From contig NC_091674.1 in the NCBI RefSeq assembly GCF_042453785.1, positions 25,126,001 through 25,190,000 on the forward strand: 64,000 nt of DNA. Direction: 5' to 3'. Each line of letters begins with the position of its first letter. The first letter of the stretch is position 1. The notes below the pieces were generated by a model that saw only the letters and a program-made list of their open reading frames with translations, ran no database searches and was not told where the DNA came from. Both the position numbers and the translations under genes were made by a program. Below, one piece after another: positions 1 to 13,369 of the stretch. Source of the DNA: Malus domestica. Taxonomy: Eukaryota; Streptophyta; Magnoliopsida; Rosales; Rosaceae.

Positions 1-436
1 TAATCCATTAGATATAGTAAGTTTATAAATTCGTGGCCCAGTCCTGTAGGACTGTATATGAGCTGATAGGAGCCAAATTCTAGGATTCTTGCGCCTTGAT
101 TAATTACATCTAAACTGATTGCGAGCATGAACCAAGCTTCTTCTACAAAGTGCATTTTATCTTGGGTGGCTTAGTTATAATCCAGCTGAAGATGGACATC
201 ACTTTGGACTTTTGGTCACTTAACTTAAACAAGCTCTGAATGAATTAATCCTGAACAAAGATTTTACTGTTTGGGATGGATCCCTGTTCTCCATGAATGT
301 AGTTATACCTCATTGATTTTATTAGTTGGTTTCTCTGTTTATTTTACATTAAGTGACTTATTTTAATAAATGTTATCGTTTCTTCTCAAAAAAAAAAAGA
401 AAAAAAAGGTGGTTAAGAATTTGTCTTTCATTTTAG
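1..436 (+). other. Intron upstream of the first visible CALS10 exon
   Basis: No callose synthase coding sequence could be read here in any frame. The stretch is AT-rich and ends in a pyrimidine-rich tract and an AG at 435-436, directly before an exon that starts in mid-codon. It is the 3' part of an intron; the upstream exons lie outside the window. Confidence 0.7.
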
Positions 437-3400
437 ATGAGTGGGATAACTTTTTGGAACGGATTGGTCGGGGTGAGTCTACTGGGGATGCTGAGCTGCA
501 GGAAAATTCAAGTGATTCTTTGGAGCTTCGGTTTTGGGTATCTTATCGCGGGCAGACTTTAGCCAGGACCGGTTAGTTTCACTTGCTATAATAGCTATCA
601 TTTGTTTCAAAAACTTAACATTGTTGGTAGTTCATTTATATTTATAATCATATGTCAGTTAGGTTGGTTTATTTTTTGACTTGTATCGAATGATTTAATG
701 TTCTTGAATTGCAGTGCGTGGTATGATGTATTATAGAAGGGCTTTAATGCTACAGAGTTTTATGGAAAGAAGATCGTTTGGAGGTATTTTCTTGTTGAAA
801 TTTGAATTGCTTTCAAGTTTCTTTGGGTGAGCACTTGAACAATGTGTGGAAGTTTAACGTTTCTTCCTGCACTGGTAGTGGGTGATTATCCGCAAAATGA
901 TGTCTTCACTAGTCAAGGTTATGAGTTGTCACGTGAATCACGTGCACAAGCGGATTTGAAATTTACTTATGTGGTGTCATGCCAAATTTATGGGCAACAA
1001 AAGCAGAGAAAGGCACCGGAGGCTGCTGATATATCCCTTTTGTTGCAGAGGTACAATCTTTTAATATAATGATCTCTCAAGTTGAGTTATGTTGACCCTT
1101 TCGTATGAGTTTGTAAACAATGGGATTAATTCTGGGTTTAAGGCAAGCCCTTTTTATATCTTAATAAGGACAGTACACTAGTAACATCTGCAACGGTAAG
1201 TTAGGTCTGTCAAGTATGTAAACCTTCATCTTGGGTTCATATCATGTTGAAAACATCCTCTCCTAGGTGTATGCTTGCTGTTATTTTCCAATCATATATC
1301 AGATGTCTGCATACAGTTCTTCAACTCTTTGAGGATGCCAAGTCATATGTTTACAATTAGACAATGTTGGTTTCCCTGAACCTATCTTTTATGAAACGGG
1401 ATGGTGGTGTAGGTATTTTATTTTTCACTTGTGTATGATACTATCATCAATTTACATTTGACTAGGAATGAAGCCCTTCGGGTTGCATATATACACGTTG
1501 AGGAGAGTGGTGCAAGTGAAGGAAAGACCACAAAGGAATTTTATTCAAAGCTTGTAAAAGCCGATATACATGGAAAGGATCAGGTACTCTGAGTTTTGTT
1601 CCCTCTCTTTTTCTTCCGTCCAGTTTAAGGTCTTCTGTAGTCTATACTCTAGAATCAATTTTCTTTGCTATTAACCTTTTTGTCATCCTAGATGACTCTA
1701 ATGAAAGCATCCCATCTGAAAACTCAAATTATTGGCTGAGGGGCTACATTTATAAATTGACTCTATTAGGTGAATAGTACAAAGGGTTTGGTAATAATTG
1801 CACTTATTAATCTCATTGTGTGCTTACATGTGTTTTTCTTTTGACTAATATCAATTACAGGAAATATACTCCATTAAACTTCCTGGTGATCCGAAGCTTG
1901 GTGAAGGGAAGCCTGAAAATCAAAACCATGCAATAGTGTTCACTCGTGGGGAAGCTGTTCAGACTATTGACATGAACCAGGTTACCAGTTGATCATTGGG
2001 TGTTTGTTTGTGCCTGAGTGTGTTGCTGCTTTCTTTGTTGTTAGCGTTTGTTTTTTACACTCTCATTGGCTTCCTATATGGCTGTTTAATTTAGTGGATT
2101 GTTACTACATTATGTAAATAATGAATTCATGCACCCTAAACATGTCACTTCTCTCTCTCTCTCTCTCTCTATAATTTTTGTTTTTTTTATAACGTGCAAT
2201 TTGACACTAGGATAAGGCTAACTTTACACGAGTTTTCAACTTTGCCACAATTGAGGAGGATATAACAGCTGATTGATATATGCTCTTATTTGGTTCTTTA
2301 GGACAACTACCTTGAGGAGGCAATGAAAATGAGAAATCTCCTTGAGGAATTTCGCAGAAAACATGGCATTCGACATCCAACTATTCTTGGTGTGCGAGAG
2401 CACGTATTTACTGGAAGGTTTGCCCAGCTTCTCTTCCAGTCTTTATTTTTTTAATTTTTAAAGGTTTGTTTCCAAAATTATTATTACTAGCATAATTGAT
2501 TACATGTGTGTTATATGTATCCATGTATCCATGCAGTGTTTCATCTTTAGCATGGTTCATGTCCAATCAAGAGACTAGCTTTGTGACTTTGGCTCAACGA
2601 GTTTTAGCATATCCTCTCAAGTTAGTATTTTGTAACTTGACCTTGTTTGTACCAAACATTTTGAATATATGGTTACCCAATGGGTTTGGTTTGTTTTCTT
2701 TCCTGGCATTGGTTTTGAGTTTTGTTCTCTCTAATGTGCAGAGTTCGCATGCACTATGGACACCCTGATGTGTTTGACCGAATTTTCCACACTACCCGAG
2801 GTGGGATTAGTAAATCGTCACGTGTTATCAATATTAGTGAAGATATTTTTGGAGGTAAGCATATAAGATGCTGGTAATATTTCTCTTATATCTGCTAGCA
2901 ATACTGATTAGTTTTGTAAATGGCTACACTGATGCCTCTAGGTTACTGAAATTTTGGAACATTTTACCCCCCCCCCCCCCCCCCACACCAAAATAACTTT
3001 AAATTCAGTATATCGGTCTTAGAATTTAGGTGGATACACTATAGAGATGCTTTATAGTTGATGTCCGTGTGCATCTATAGTTGGGAATGTTTTGCTCTTT
3101 TCCTAACCTTAATGATTTGATGTTCGCTGAAGAAAATGATTTTTTTTTTTTATAGGAGTTTCAAATGATGAGTTTTGTTATGCTTCATTCTTGTGTCTTT
3201 TAATCTGGTCTTGTCAACTTAATTAAAACAAATTCTGCAGGGTTCAACTCCACATTGAGGCAGGGTAACATTACACACCACGAATACATTCAGGTTCCAT
3301 ACTTAAGCAAATGTTGTGTTGTTGTCCAGTTAAGTGAAGAATACTTTTCTGGTCTCTTGATAACGTGCTTCTTTGTGTAGGTTGGGAAAGGAAGAGACGT

Positions 3401-6400
3401 CGGGTTAAATCAGATTGCATTATTTGAAGGGAAAGTAGCAGGAGGAAATGGGGAGCAAGTCCTAAGTAGGGATGTGTACAGGATTGGGCAACTTTTTGAT
3501 TTTTTCAGAATGTTCTCTTTCTTTTACACCACTGTTGGTTTCTACGTCTGCACAATGGTACTTTGCTTTTGAATCCTGCAAAATTCTAGTTTTTGTTTTT
3601 TATTCTTCATATTTGTATTTCGTGATAAAAAATGGTTTGTAATGCAGATGACTGTTCTCATAGTATACATATTCTTATACGGAAGGGCTTATCTGGTAAG
3701 TGGTAACTTAAACCATATTGGAGAAAAGATAATTTTGTCAAGTGGATGGGAAAAGTTTTGGTGAACCAGCTTATTTCCTATTACTTTTTATAAATGCATT
3801 GGAGATGATACCTTTTTGTTAAATCTTATAGGCTTTCTCTGGAATTGATCGTGCAATTGCGAAGCAAGCAAAATTGTCGGGTAACACAGCATTAGATGCT
3901 GTTCTCAATGCACAATTCTTGGTCCAGATTGGAATTTTTACTGCAGTTCCAATGATTATGGGTTTTATACTTGAGTTGGGATTGTTGAAGGTTAGTCTAT
4001 TTATTTCTCATCCGTGTATGTTCATATTTTATGTCCCTATCTGTAACAGAATAGATTACTTTCCTATTCATAGTGGATTTAGGATATAAAGAAATTCCGT
4101 AAGATAACTTGAACAAGGATTCAAGATACGAGAAATATAAGGAGTTCATAGAAGAGAAGCATGTATACTAGTATCCTAGTTTGAATCTGATTTATTAATA
4201 TTGGTATCTGATTTAAAGCTGATACTGAACAGATTTTAACTTTTGAGTTTGATTCGATAAAAAATCCATAGTTTTATTGTTGGATTGGAAATGATTTTAG
4301 AAGTTCATAGAGTTAGTTATTCTAGATCTTTTGTTGTACCATATTTGGGCCTCACTATTTAGCTCACATGAGCTATGTGAAAGGGGAGGGGCAAAACCGT
4401 TGTCCTATAGATGGGCTTCCTCATCCTCATTTCCGAGGACTCAACCTAGTCTTTCATTAAAAACCCAAGCTACTTTACTCTCTCAAAGGCATGAAGAAAG
4501 TTGGGGTTCCACCATAAAACCAATTGGCAATATTCAGAGTAGCCCAACCTCTTATAAGCCCATGCAAGGTCCCTCCTTTCATCAATGTGGGACTCATTCT
4601 CAACACGCCCCCTCACGTGTGGCGAATTTTCAAGCCTAACATGTGGACAATACAATGGGGTGATGTGGAGTGTGTGTGGCCGTTTGGCTTCACACATGGG
4701 ATAACCTGCTCTAATACCATGAAGAAAGTTGGGGTTCCACCATAAAACCAATTGGCAATATGGAGAGTAGCCCAATCTCTTGTAAGCCCATGCAAGGCCC
4801 CTCCTCCCATCAATGTGGGATTCATTCTCAACAAGGCAACAAGCCTCCATGTACAATGTAACCTACATTTACGTATCTCCCACTTGGGGTGATCCACGAT
4901 ATATCTCGTGTTCTGGTGCATTTGTGTGGTTTTACGGTCGGGTCTAAGTTGATCCAAGGTTAAACCAATCTTGTGCATCAACACACTTTTAGCTTTTATA
5001 AGACAACAAACTCAAATGAGGAGGTAGGTGAAAGTAAGGAATATGATGTTAAGCTAAGTGTACCCTTACTTTGCACTTGATTTTTTCTGCTACGAGAATA
5101 AATAATTTTTTCTATGTTCTAGAGCTTGTTTTGATTCTAGGTTTAGGCTTCTAGCTCTCTGATTTATATCCATGATTATAGCTGTCAGTAGGTTGAATTT
5201 GATAAGGGACTCCTGGGTATGCTAATTTGAATCCGGTTATTAGTGTTAATGTCTGAACTAGAGCTCATATCCAACATATTGAAACCCTTTGAGTTTGAGT
5301 TCAAGTTAGAAAATAATATCCATGGTTTAAATCTGCATTGGAAATATTTTGGAAGTTTTTTATTGTCAGTGTTTCAAAATGTTTTATTATATTTGTAACT
5401 TCGTAAAGATAACATTTAATACCCTTGAAAATAGGGGGTTGATGGAAGAACATATAGTTTAAACTCAGTGCACTTAAAATTCTAGGGTATAACATTTGCA
5501 ATTGAAAACCTTTTGTGTTACAGGCGGTTTTCAGTTTTATCACAATGCAGCTTCAGTTATGTTCTGTGTTCTTCACGTTCTCATTGGGAACTAAAACTCA
5601 TTATTTTGGGCGCACCATTCTCCATGGAGGTGCAAAAGTATGTATTTGGTTCATCCTTTTCTTAAAAGTTCTGTTTTTGTTTATCCATGTCTTATTGTAT
5701 GGAATTGATGGTTTATACTTGTATTTTCATTTCAACAACAGTACCGAGCAACTGGAAGAGGCTTTGTTGTCAAGCACATAAAGTTTGCTGAGAATTATAG
5801 GCTCTACTCGAGGAGTCATTTTGTCAAAGCGTAAGTGGTATTTTCCAGTGATGAAATACATTATTTCTTTTCCACTTTCTTTAATTTTTGGATGAGGGGT
5901 TCTTATATTTGTGAAGTTGTTTAAACCTTTTCATTTTTCTTTTGTTAAGCTCATTTGATCCATGTCTTAATTTTGCAGGTTTGAAGTGGCTCTACTTCTC
6001 ATAGTTTACATTGCATATGGGTACACAGATGGTGGTGCTGTTTCTTACATTTTGCTAACTCTCAGCAGTTGGTTCCTTGTCATCTCCTGGTTGTTTGCTC
6101 CCTATATCTTTAATCCGTCTGGTTTTGAGTGGCAAAAGTATGTTTATATTTTTATTTAACTTTCTATTTGTAAGGTACGTGTATGTGCAGCTGTTCTTCT
6201 TTTGAAACAACTGAGATGCTCTCTTACTAATTAAACAGGACGGTGGAAGATTTTGATGATTGGACCGGTTGGCTTCTTTACCGAGGCGGAGTAGGAGTTA
6301 AGGGAGAGCATAGTTGGGAATCTTGGTGGGATGAGGAGCAGGTTTGTAACTGAAATGACAATAGAATTTCAACAAAAGTGGTGTTTCTGTTTTTCTAATT

Positions 6401-8416
6401 TTTTTAAGTTTTATTTATTATTATTATTATTAAAGTTTGTTCTGTTATCTGTTGTAGTGTACATAAGTTTATTTATTTATTTTTCGTGTGTACATAAGTT
6501 TTCATGTTGCAATTATCTGTATAGGTTGATTAAAGTCCCATTATTTTAGACTGAGGCTTTTTCATGTTAATTCTTTAATCTAGCTTCGTTTAGGACTGTA
6601 GGTTGCTTTGTTGTATAGATCTGTGTGGTACACTTTAGGTGATCTCTGTTGTAAACACATTGTCGTGTATTTAATATCCAAATATCAAGGAAACTGCACC
6701 CGACCGTGGAGCTAAATTTCGTCTAGCCTTTTGTTTCGTTTTCTTTTTGCCTTTGGACTGGTGTCGAGGAGAGCAGTACTAGCATAGAGCTGGCCATCTT
6801 TCTTGAATGATGAGTAGCAAGAGTATCTGTTATGAAAACATTGCCTCTGCCTCAATCTTATTTCGACTTTCTATTTTAGGAATATGTTTTCAGCCACAAT
6901 TTGTTGATCCAGCCGACCCACTTAGTGGGATAAGGCTTGGTTGTTGTTGTAATATGTTAATCATTGTTTGTCTGAATATGTTGCATGTGATCTTTACATT
7001 TTAATTTTTATGTTATAGAATGGTCCCCTCGTTTGTTTTTGTTGTGTGTTCAAGACCACTTTTTCTTTGTTGCCTTTGTTTTATTTATGTCATGTGTTAA
7101 AGCTGACTTTATGCTTGTGCAGATGCATATTCAAACACTGAGAGGTCGTATATTGGAAACAATTTTGAGCTTGAGATTCTTCATGTTTCAATACGGCGTT
7201 GTCTACAAACTCCATATCACTGCAAAGGACACATCACTTGCGGTACACTTCATATCCTCTGTATTTTTTTTTTAACATTCAAATGAACGATATATCAGTG
7301 CAAACAAAGTCAACCAAAGTATTTCCTTGTACACCTTGCCAACCGAATCTTTCTTTTAGGAAATCCTATGGGAAATGTGCATCGACTGAAAAGATAAATA
7401 AAAAGAGGAAACAAAAAGTTTAGGAGAATTCTGTTGGTAGATTGGGCATGCTCTGGAGATGGGTGTTCAACTCAGATATGAACTGAATCTGTCTACATTT
7501 GATCTCATACTACGAGCTTAATATAGAATCATGTTGTGATTTCATTTTGATTTGTACTCAAGAGATGATTACGACTCTGATAGTTCCAACTGATACTATA
7601 GTGCATAGTTGAATGTGCATACAGCTTCAGCTCTAATGTCTAGTAATTCACCTTTTTGTGATTTTGCATGGACATTCTCTCGATTGTTAGCATCGTTCGC
7701 TCTTTATCTTGACAGTTTTGTCTTGTGGTTTTGATCCAGATTTACGGCTACTCTTGGGTTGTATTGGTGACTGTTGTCCTGATTTTCAAGGTTTGTGCCA
7801 AGAAAGTTATCATACCCCTTGCCTCGAGCTTTTGGGTATGCTCGATATATTTTAATTAAGCTCATACTCTTGGTGACTGAATTTATTTTGCATTCCAGGT
7901 CTTCAGCTTCAGTCCCAAAAAGTCCGCCAACTTTCAGCTCGTGATGAGATTTATACAGGGTGTGGCATCCTTAGGACTTGTCGCGGTTATTGCTCTTCTT
8001 GTAATATTTACCGACCTCTCAATAGTTGACCTGTTTGCAAGCCTGCTCGCAATCATTCCTACCGGATGGGCCATATTATGCGTAAGTTAAACTTTATATC
8101 CATTCCTTGCATGCGTTATTCTATATACACGGTCATTTGGCAACGTTTTGTTAAGCTGTTTCGGTTGTGCATAAAACAGCTAGCGGTCACTTGGAAGAGC
8201 ATCGTCAGGCGTCTAGGTTTATGGGACTCGGTGAGGGAGTTTGCCAGGATGTACGATGCTGGTATGGGGATGCTCATTTTTGCTCCTATAGCGTTCTTGT
8301 CCTGGTTCCCTTTCATCTCCACCTTCCAGTCTCGACTTCTCTTTAACCAAGCATTTAGCCGTGGGTTGGAAATATCGCTCATCCTCGCCGGAAACAAAGC
8401 CAATGTTGACGTCTAA
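437..8416 (+). CDS. CALS10: Callose synthase, CALS10/GSL8 type (C-terminal part)
   Basis: The product is a plasma-membrane 1,3-beta-glucan (callose) synthase of glycosyltransferase family 48. Twenty exons read in frame: 437-571, 715-783, 879-1050, 1466-1583, 1861-1980, 2302-2417, 2537-2620, 2742-2854, 3241-3293, 3381-3557, 3648-3695, 3832-3990, 5524-5637, 5742-5830, 5979-6137, 6239-6341, 7123-7242, 7740-7790, 7899-8081, 8180-8416. All introns are GT..AG. They give about 805 residues, against roughly 1,900 for the family, so the N-terminal half lies to the left. Hallmarks are RGQTLARTV, KLPGDPKLGEGKPENQNHAI, the FTGSVSSLAWFMSNQETSF stretch and GGISKSSRVINISEDIF, followed by many hydrophobic helices and an end in ILAGNKANVDV. 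The end and the insert after ERRSFG fit GSL8 better than GSL10. GSL8 is known for cell-plate and plasmodesmal callose. No internal stop or frameshift is seen. Confidence 0.93.
2151..2170. repeat. (CT)10 microsatellite in a CALS10 intron
   Basis: Ten uninterrupted CT units lie in the intron between the exons ending at 1980 and starting at 2302. It should vary in length between individuals. Confidence 0.95.
2967..2984. repeat. Poly-C run of 18 in a CALS10 intron
   Basis: Eighteen consecutive C bases are followed by ACACC, in the intron between the exons ending at 2854 and starting at 3241. C homopolymers this long are uncommon and prone to sequencing error, so the exact length is uncertain. 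Confidence 0.9.
4492..4833 (-). mobile_element. Complete TRIM retrotransposon
   Basis: Two direct repeats of 114 bp (4492-4605 and 4720-4833) flank a 114-bp interior. Read on the minus strand, each repeat runs TGTTGAGAATGA... to ...CTTTCTTCA. Directly inside the upstream repeat is TGGTATTAGAGC, a primer site matching the initiator Met tRNA with one change. Directly before the other repeat is a purine tract, GTGAGGGGGCG. The 5-bp target duplication AGGCA is at 4487-4491 and 4834-4838. There is no coding capacity, as expected of a terminal-repeat retrotransposon in miniature. It sits in the 1.5-kb CALS10 intron 3991-5523; the rest of that intron shows nothing recognisable. Confidence 0.88.
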
Positions 8417-9659
8417 TCGGAACACTCCCCTGAAAAGATTTGGCCACCGCAACTGCTCAGAAAGTTGTATATGTTTTATCGGCATCTCTCGTGTGATCTT
8501 GTACTTTTTGGGTACGGCAAAGGGTAGAACGGTTATTTGCGTACATATATATGGTTGTAAAAAATTGTAGCTGTGATTGAGAATGTTATATAGTGAATTT
8601 GATCATTTGATGACGGCGACTGTATTGGGGTAGGACTCCCCTTTTTGGTAAAATGACAAGATAGCCCTTGTGACGTTTTTGTGCCATTTTTTCCTTTTTG
8701 TCATAATCCTTAATCATAAATTGGATCAGTCTTCAATATGAATTATATAATTAGGGGATTCGCCATTCAATTTTCCTTCCTGTTGCATTATAAAATATTA
8801 TGTCAAAAATGTTACGTGAGGTGAAGGGGTAATATATGGAGAATCTCACTTTGAGTCTTCCTAGCATTTCACTTTTATTATTTTATTTTTTTAAGAGATG
8901 CCAAGGTTACTCAGGAAGTGAGAATCTATGCGAACTCTGTTGCCTCATAGTTCATGAGACTATCGCAATAAGGGAGCAATCGAAGTGACTTAACATGGCT
9001 CTATCTAGAAGGGCCCTCGGTCATCTATTTGCGAGAAAGTTTTGCAAGAATCTTCTTAGCATTTCTCTTTGTTATAATCGATATTAGGAGAGGGAGGACT
9101 CAAACTCGGGATCACGAGGCAAGAATGAATGCTCTTAAACGACTTGTAATGTAAGACGAAGTTTTATGGTGCCGAAATGAGGGGAAGGATCTATCACTCG
9201 ACTAGAAATACGAACTAACAAAATCCTGCAAATTACAGAAAATTTGGTGAACTCAACTACTCATTCAAACAACCAAATTACTATGATGAATATAAAACTA
9301 ACGTCGCACAAGAGATGCGATCAAAGACCAACTAAAACATCGAAAAATAAGAGCCAACAACCAAACAGACAAGTTAGGCAAAAACACAAAATTTGGTCAA
9401 ATAAACGAAGTGAACTTTCAATCCCAAGACCGCGAGATAAAACTTCTTGCTATCAAATTCCACATATGCTTCAATGAGTCCATGAGACTAGCAAGAAAAC
9501 GCATCTTTCAGGGCTAGCTGGATTCAAACGGAAACGTAGTTCAAATATATCCGAATGCATAGAACCAAAGATGATCCAAAAGATGAAGGACAAAGAACTT
9601 GCATTGAAGAAAAATCTATGGCCACAAACCAAAGCCTACAAACCTTATACCCGTTCTAA
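8417..9659. other. CALS10 3' end and intergenic DNA
   Basis: The first 200 bases or so are likely CALS10 3' untranslated sequence. The remainder is AT-rich and shows no supportable gene or repeat structure; a short open frame near 9244-9477 has no recognisable content. Confidence 0.5.
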
Positions 9660-10013
9660 GACCTAGTTTGGGAGTGAGGTGCTTAAAAAAAAAAACACCT
9701 ATGAAAAAAAACTGTGAGAGTTTTAGGTGTTTGGTAAACTGAAAAAAAAAGGCTTATTTTGGAAGCTGCTGTTAGAATAAGCTGAAATCAAAGGAAAAAG
9801 CTGAAGCTGCTATTTGCAGCTTTGGAAAACTGGCTTTTTTTCAAAGCACACGGAGCTACAGTGCTCTTTTAATGAAAAGACCCACTATCAGACTGCTTTT
9901 TTTTCCAAAAGCACTTTTACAAAAAAGTTTACCAAACGCTCTGCTGATTTATTTCACAGCCGCTTATTCTCACAGCAGTTTTTTTTCAAAGCACAGCAAT
10001 ACCAAACCAGCCC
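9660..10013. mobile_element. PIF/Harbinger-like MITE, copy 1
   Basis: A 354-bp non-coding element lies between TAA target duplications (9657-9659 and 10014-10016). Its ends are GACCTAGTTTGG and, on the other strand, GGGCTGGTTTGG. The same family is present in inverted orientation at 19560-19911. The 3-bp TAA duplication and short inverted ends are typical of Tourist-like PIF/Harbinger MITEs. Confidence 0.8.
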
Positions 10014-10929
10014 TAAGTCGGTGTCTGTATGAAGAACTAAGGCCACATGTATCCCGCCCAATATCGCTAAATTGACAACGATCAAGACAAATCAGTCGGT
10101 AATCAGTATGAGAACTTCACAATTTGAAACCAATAGTGTACATTCAGTTTAGCAAACAAAAATCCCAAAACAAGTTCGCAGAAACTTTAATTCTCAATAA
10201 AAAATGCACAAGACAATGCGCCCAAGAAAATGGTCCGAATCAAATTAGTAGGGCTTACACCGGGATGCAGATTCAGCTCTTTCATCTTCTCATATAGCTC
10301 ACTACAACAAGCAGACAATGACTCTGTTAAACCCATAAGTAATCCCCCAAATCTACCTAACAATACAACAAACTAATACAAATCAGCGAAACGATATACC
10401 AATACGAGAAGTTCAACTTGGTTCACAATTCAGAGTCCCGACACCCCCGTATATCCTAGGTCACAAACAAATGTTCCAAAACAAGTCATTCGAATTAAAA
10501 ACATCAACCAAAAATGTCGAAGAAGCATTGCTCCGAAAAATCTAACTCAAAGGCCATTAACAGGACCAATATTACCTGCAGAATCAGCACTCTCAACCAC
10601 TCATATAAATTACATCCGAAAGCAATCAACAATCCATTGATTTCGACATAAACTTCATATCATACGGCAATAATAAACTCAAGCAACAAATTAAAATGCA
10701 ATCAACAATCAATATATAGCGAAACTGCTTTGCTTGGAATACCAAAATATAATATATCATGTCAAAAAAGCACAAATCCATCCATGTCTCAAATCGAAGA
10801 TCCGATTAAACACCAAATCCGTTAACGCATACTTCAAATTAAAAGTGATTCCGACTAAAGTGCTTAACTTGACAGTTACTACTTTCATTTAACTAACAAA
10901 AACACAAACCGAAATGAAATCGATCGAAA
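10014..10929. other. Intergenic DNA downstream of RPL26
   Basis: This is AT-rich sequence between two convergent genes. The part nearest 10929 will include the RPL26 3' untranslated region. No other gene or repeat is seen. Confidence 0.5.
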
Positions 10930-11590
<661 letters not shown>

Positions 11591-13369
11591 TAAATGTCCG
11601 AGCAATTTAAATTTGGTCTTGTGCCAGTGGGTAAGGTTGATGTCAGCATGATGTTAGTTATGATGGATATTTTTTTTCTGTCTGGCGCGTGTATTAGACG
11701 TGCATGGGGAGAGTGGGCATCTCCAACATAAGAGCCCCACCACTCTAGGATGTGGCGCGAGTCGTTGGATTTCCAAGCCTGATGATCTAGACTATTGGAT
11801 TTCCAATGGTAGAAAAATGAAAAAAATTCCGTTCTGACACGTTTTGGTGCGTTTGATTTCAAATGACTGGAGAAATCAACAATCAGGATTAATCCAACAG
11901 CAAATATAGAAAGGAAATTATTTTTTTTCTTCTTATATTCTATAAATACCCAACCATCTTCTCCATTCTCCACACCACATCACAACCCTTAGTTGTACTA
12001 TAATCTCCTATATTTGTTTCCAACTTTTCAAATCATTTTTTACCGCATTAGTTGTCCACTTTCATGTTGGGTAGTAAGGGTCGGGAGAAGGGCTCTCACT
12101 CAAGTAAGTGAGAAGGCAAATTGGTCAATCGTGGAAGACGTTGCTTTCCTTGAGCGTTAGGTGCGCATTAGAAGACATAAAAAAAAATATTTATAAATAG
12201 CCTTTGCCTTTACCCAAGCCTTTGCCAAGCAAGGGGTGGAGCTGCACAAAGACAATCACTTTTCAAAAGACAATCACTTTTCAGAGGACAATTTACATAC
12301 CCTTGCGCTCCCAAAACGAGTGGACTTGCTCTTATGAACTTGCTTTGGGCCCAAAGAGAGATGGATGTATGTTAATTATTATTATTTTAATGGGACGATA
12401 TCAACACGGTCGATCATTTAATCTCATTGGTTAAATCTTAACTGCTTAACCGTAAACAAAAAAATGTACGGGAGAGAATACCAACAGGTGGAAAATCCAA
12501 ACACGAATACTATTGGCAAAATTAACATGCATGTACAACGCAACTCGTTTCACATGTTAAGATTTATAAGAGATTGCAAAATTTTATGGTGCTCAAATGA
12601 TTAAAATAATTGGAAAAAAAAGATTAATTTATGTTGGTTAGATTCCGAAATTGTGTGGAGCTTGGATGAATAAATTGATTGGAAAAGAGAGAATATTTAA
12701 TCAATTTAATGGAGATTACATAGTGATTTGGAAGTGATGCGATGAAAGTAAGGGTCAATCAATGCCTAGGATAAGACTCAACCTTACAGATTTGTTAATC
12801 ACGGCTTATAGGTTTGTCTCAAAACATAAAATACATATACAGCATGAAGCATTTGTGGTTGGTTTTTACGCGAAAAACACAATGCTAAGTAAAAACTTTA
12901 AAATGACATGATCTGTTTAAAATGCAAAATTGGAGTGAAACGTGGACAAGGATGTGTGGTTTTCTTTTTTCTTGATTAGTACGTACCTCTCTTTTAGTTA
13001 TATCTTTTTAAGGTGTTTGATTCGTCCTTGCACTTGAGATCCTTGTTTCGACTTTCCTGTTGACCAATATCATTTACATGGTGGTTAGTTTATTATTGGT
13101 CCCATATAATATATGAATAGTGCTAGTCATCATATATGTATATATGTACAACACATGATCTACGATTTTAGTTTGATTCTAGAAAACAAAAAGGGTTCAA
13201 CAAGATTAACAAGAAGGCTCTTCATTTTGTCTCCTAAAATTGCCCAACAAATTGCACCTTCTTCTCTCTCTAGAGTCTGTCTGCACCATTCCCTCGATAT
13301 TATCTTGCTTGTAAAACTTCCTTCCTCCTCCACAACCATCCCGTCCGGCAGCTCCTGCCTTCCTCCGTC
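11591..13369. other. Intergenic region between RPL26 and the NOI gene
   Basis: The two genes are transcribed away from each other here. No gene is supported. A motif GGGCATCTCCAACA near 11716 resembles the ends of common plant MITEs, but no matching second end was found. The pyrimidine-rich stretch 13250-13369 is likely the NOI 5' untranslated leader. Confidence 0.45.

Noticed and set aside
370-436. Lysine-rich N-terminus of the frame starting at 370.
   Set aside because: It is intron sequence with an A-run before the acceptor; the callose synthase reading starts at 437.
842-878. ATG at 842 as a start for the following exon.
   Set aside because: The acceptor AG at 877-878 joins the exon at 879 in frame with 783 and restores the conserved ERRSFGV reading.
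4470-4984. Minus-strand frames of over 120 codons in the CALS10 intron.
   Set aside because: They run through a TRIM element and its direct repeats and have no protein features.
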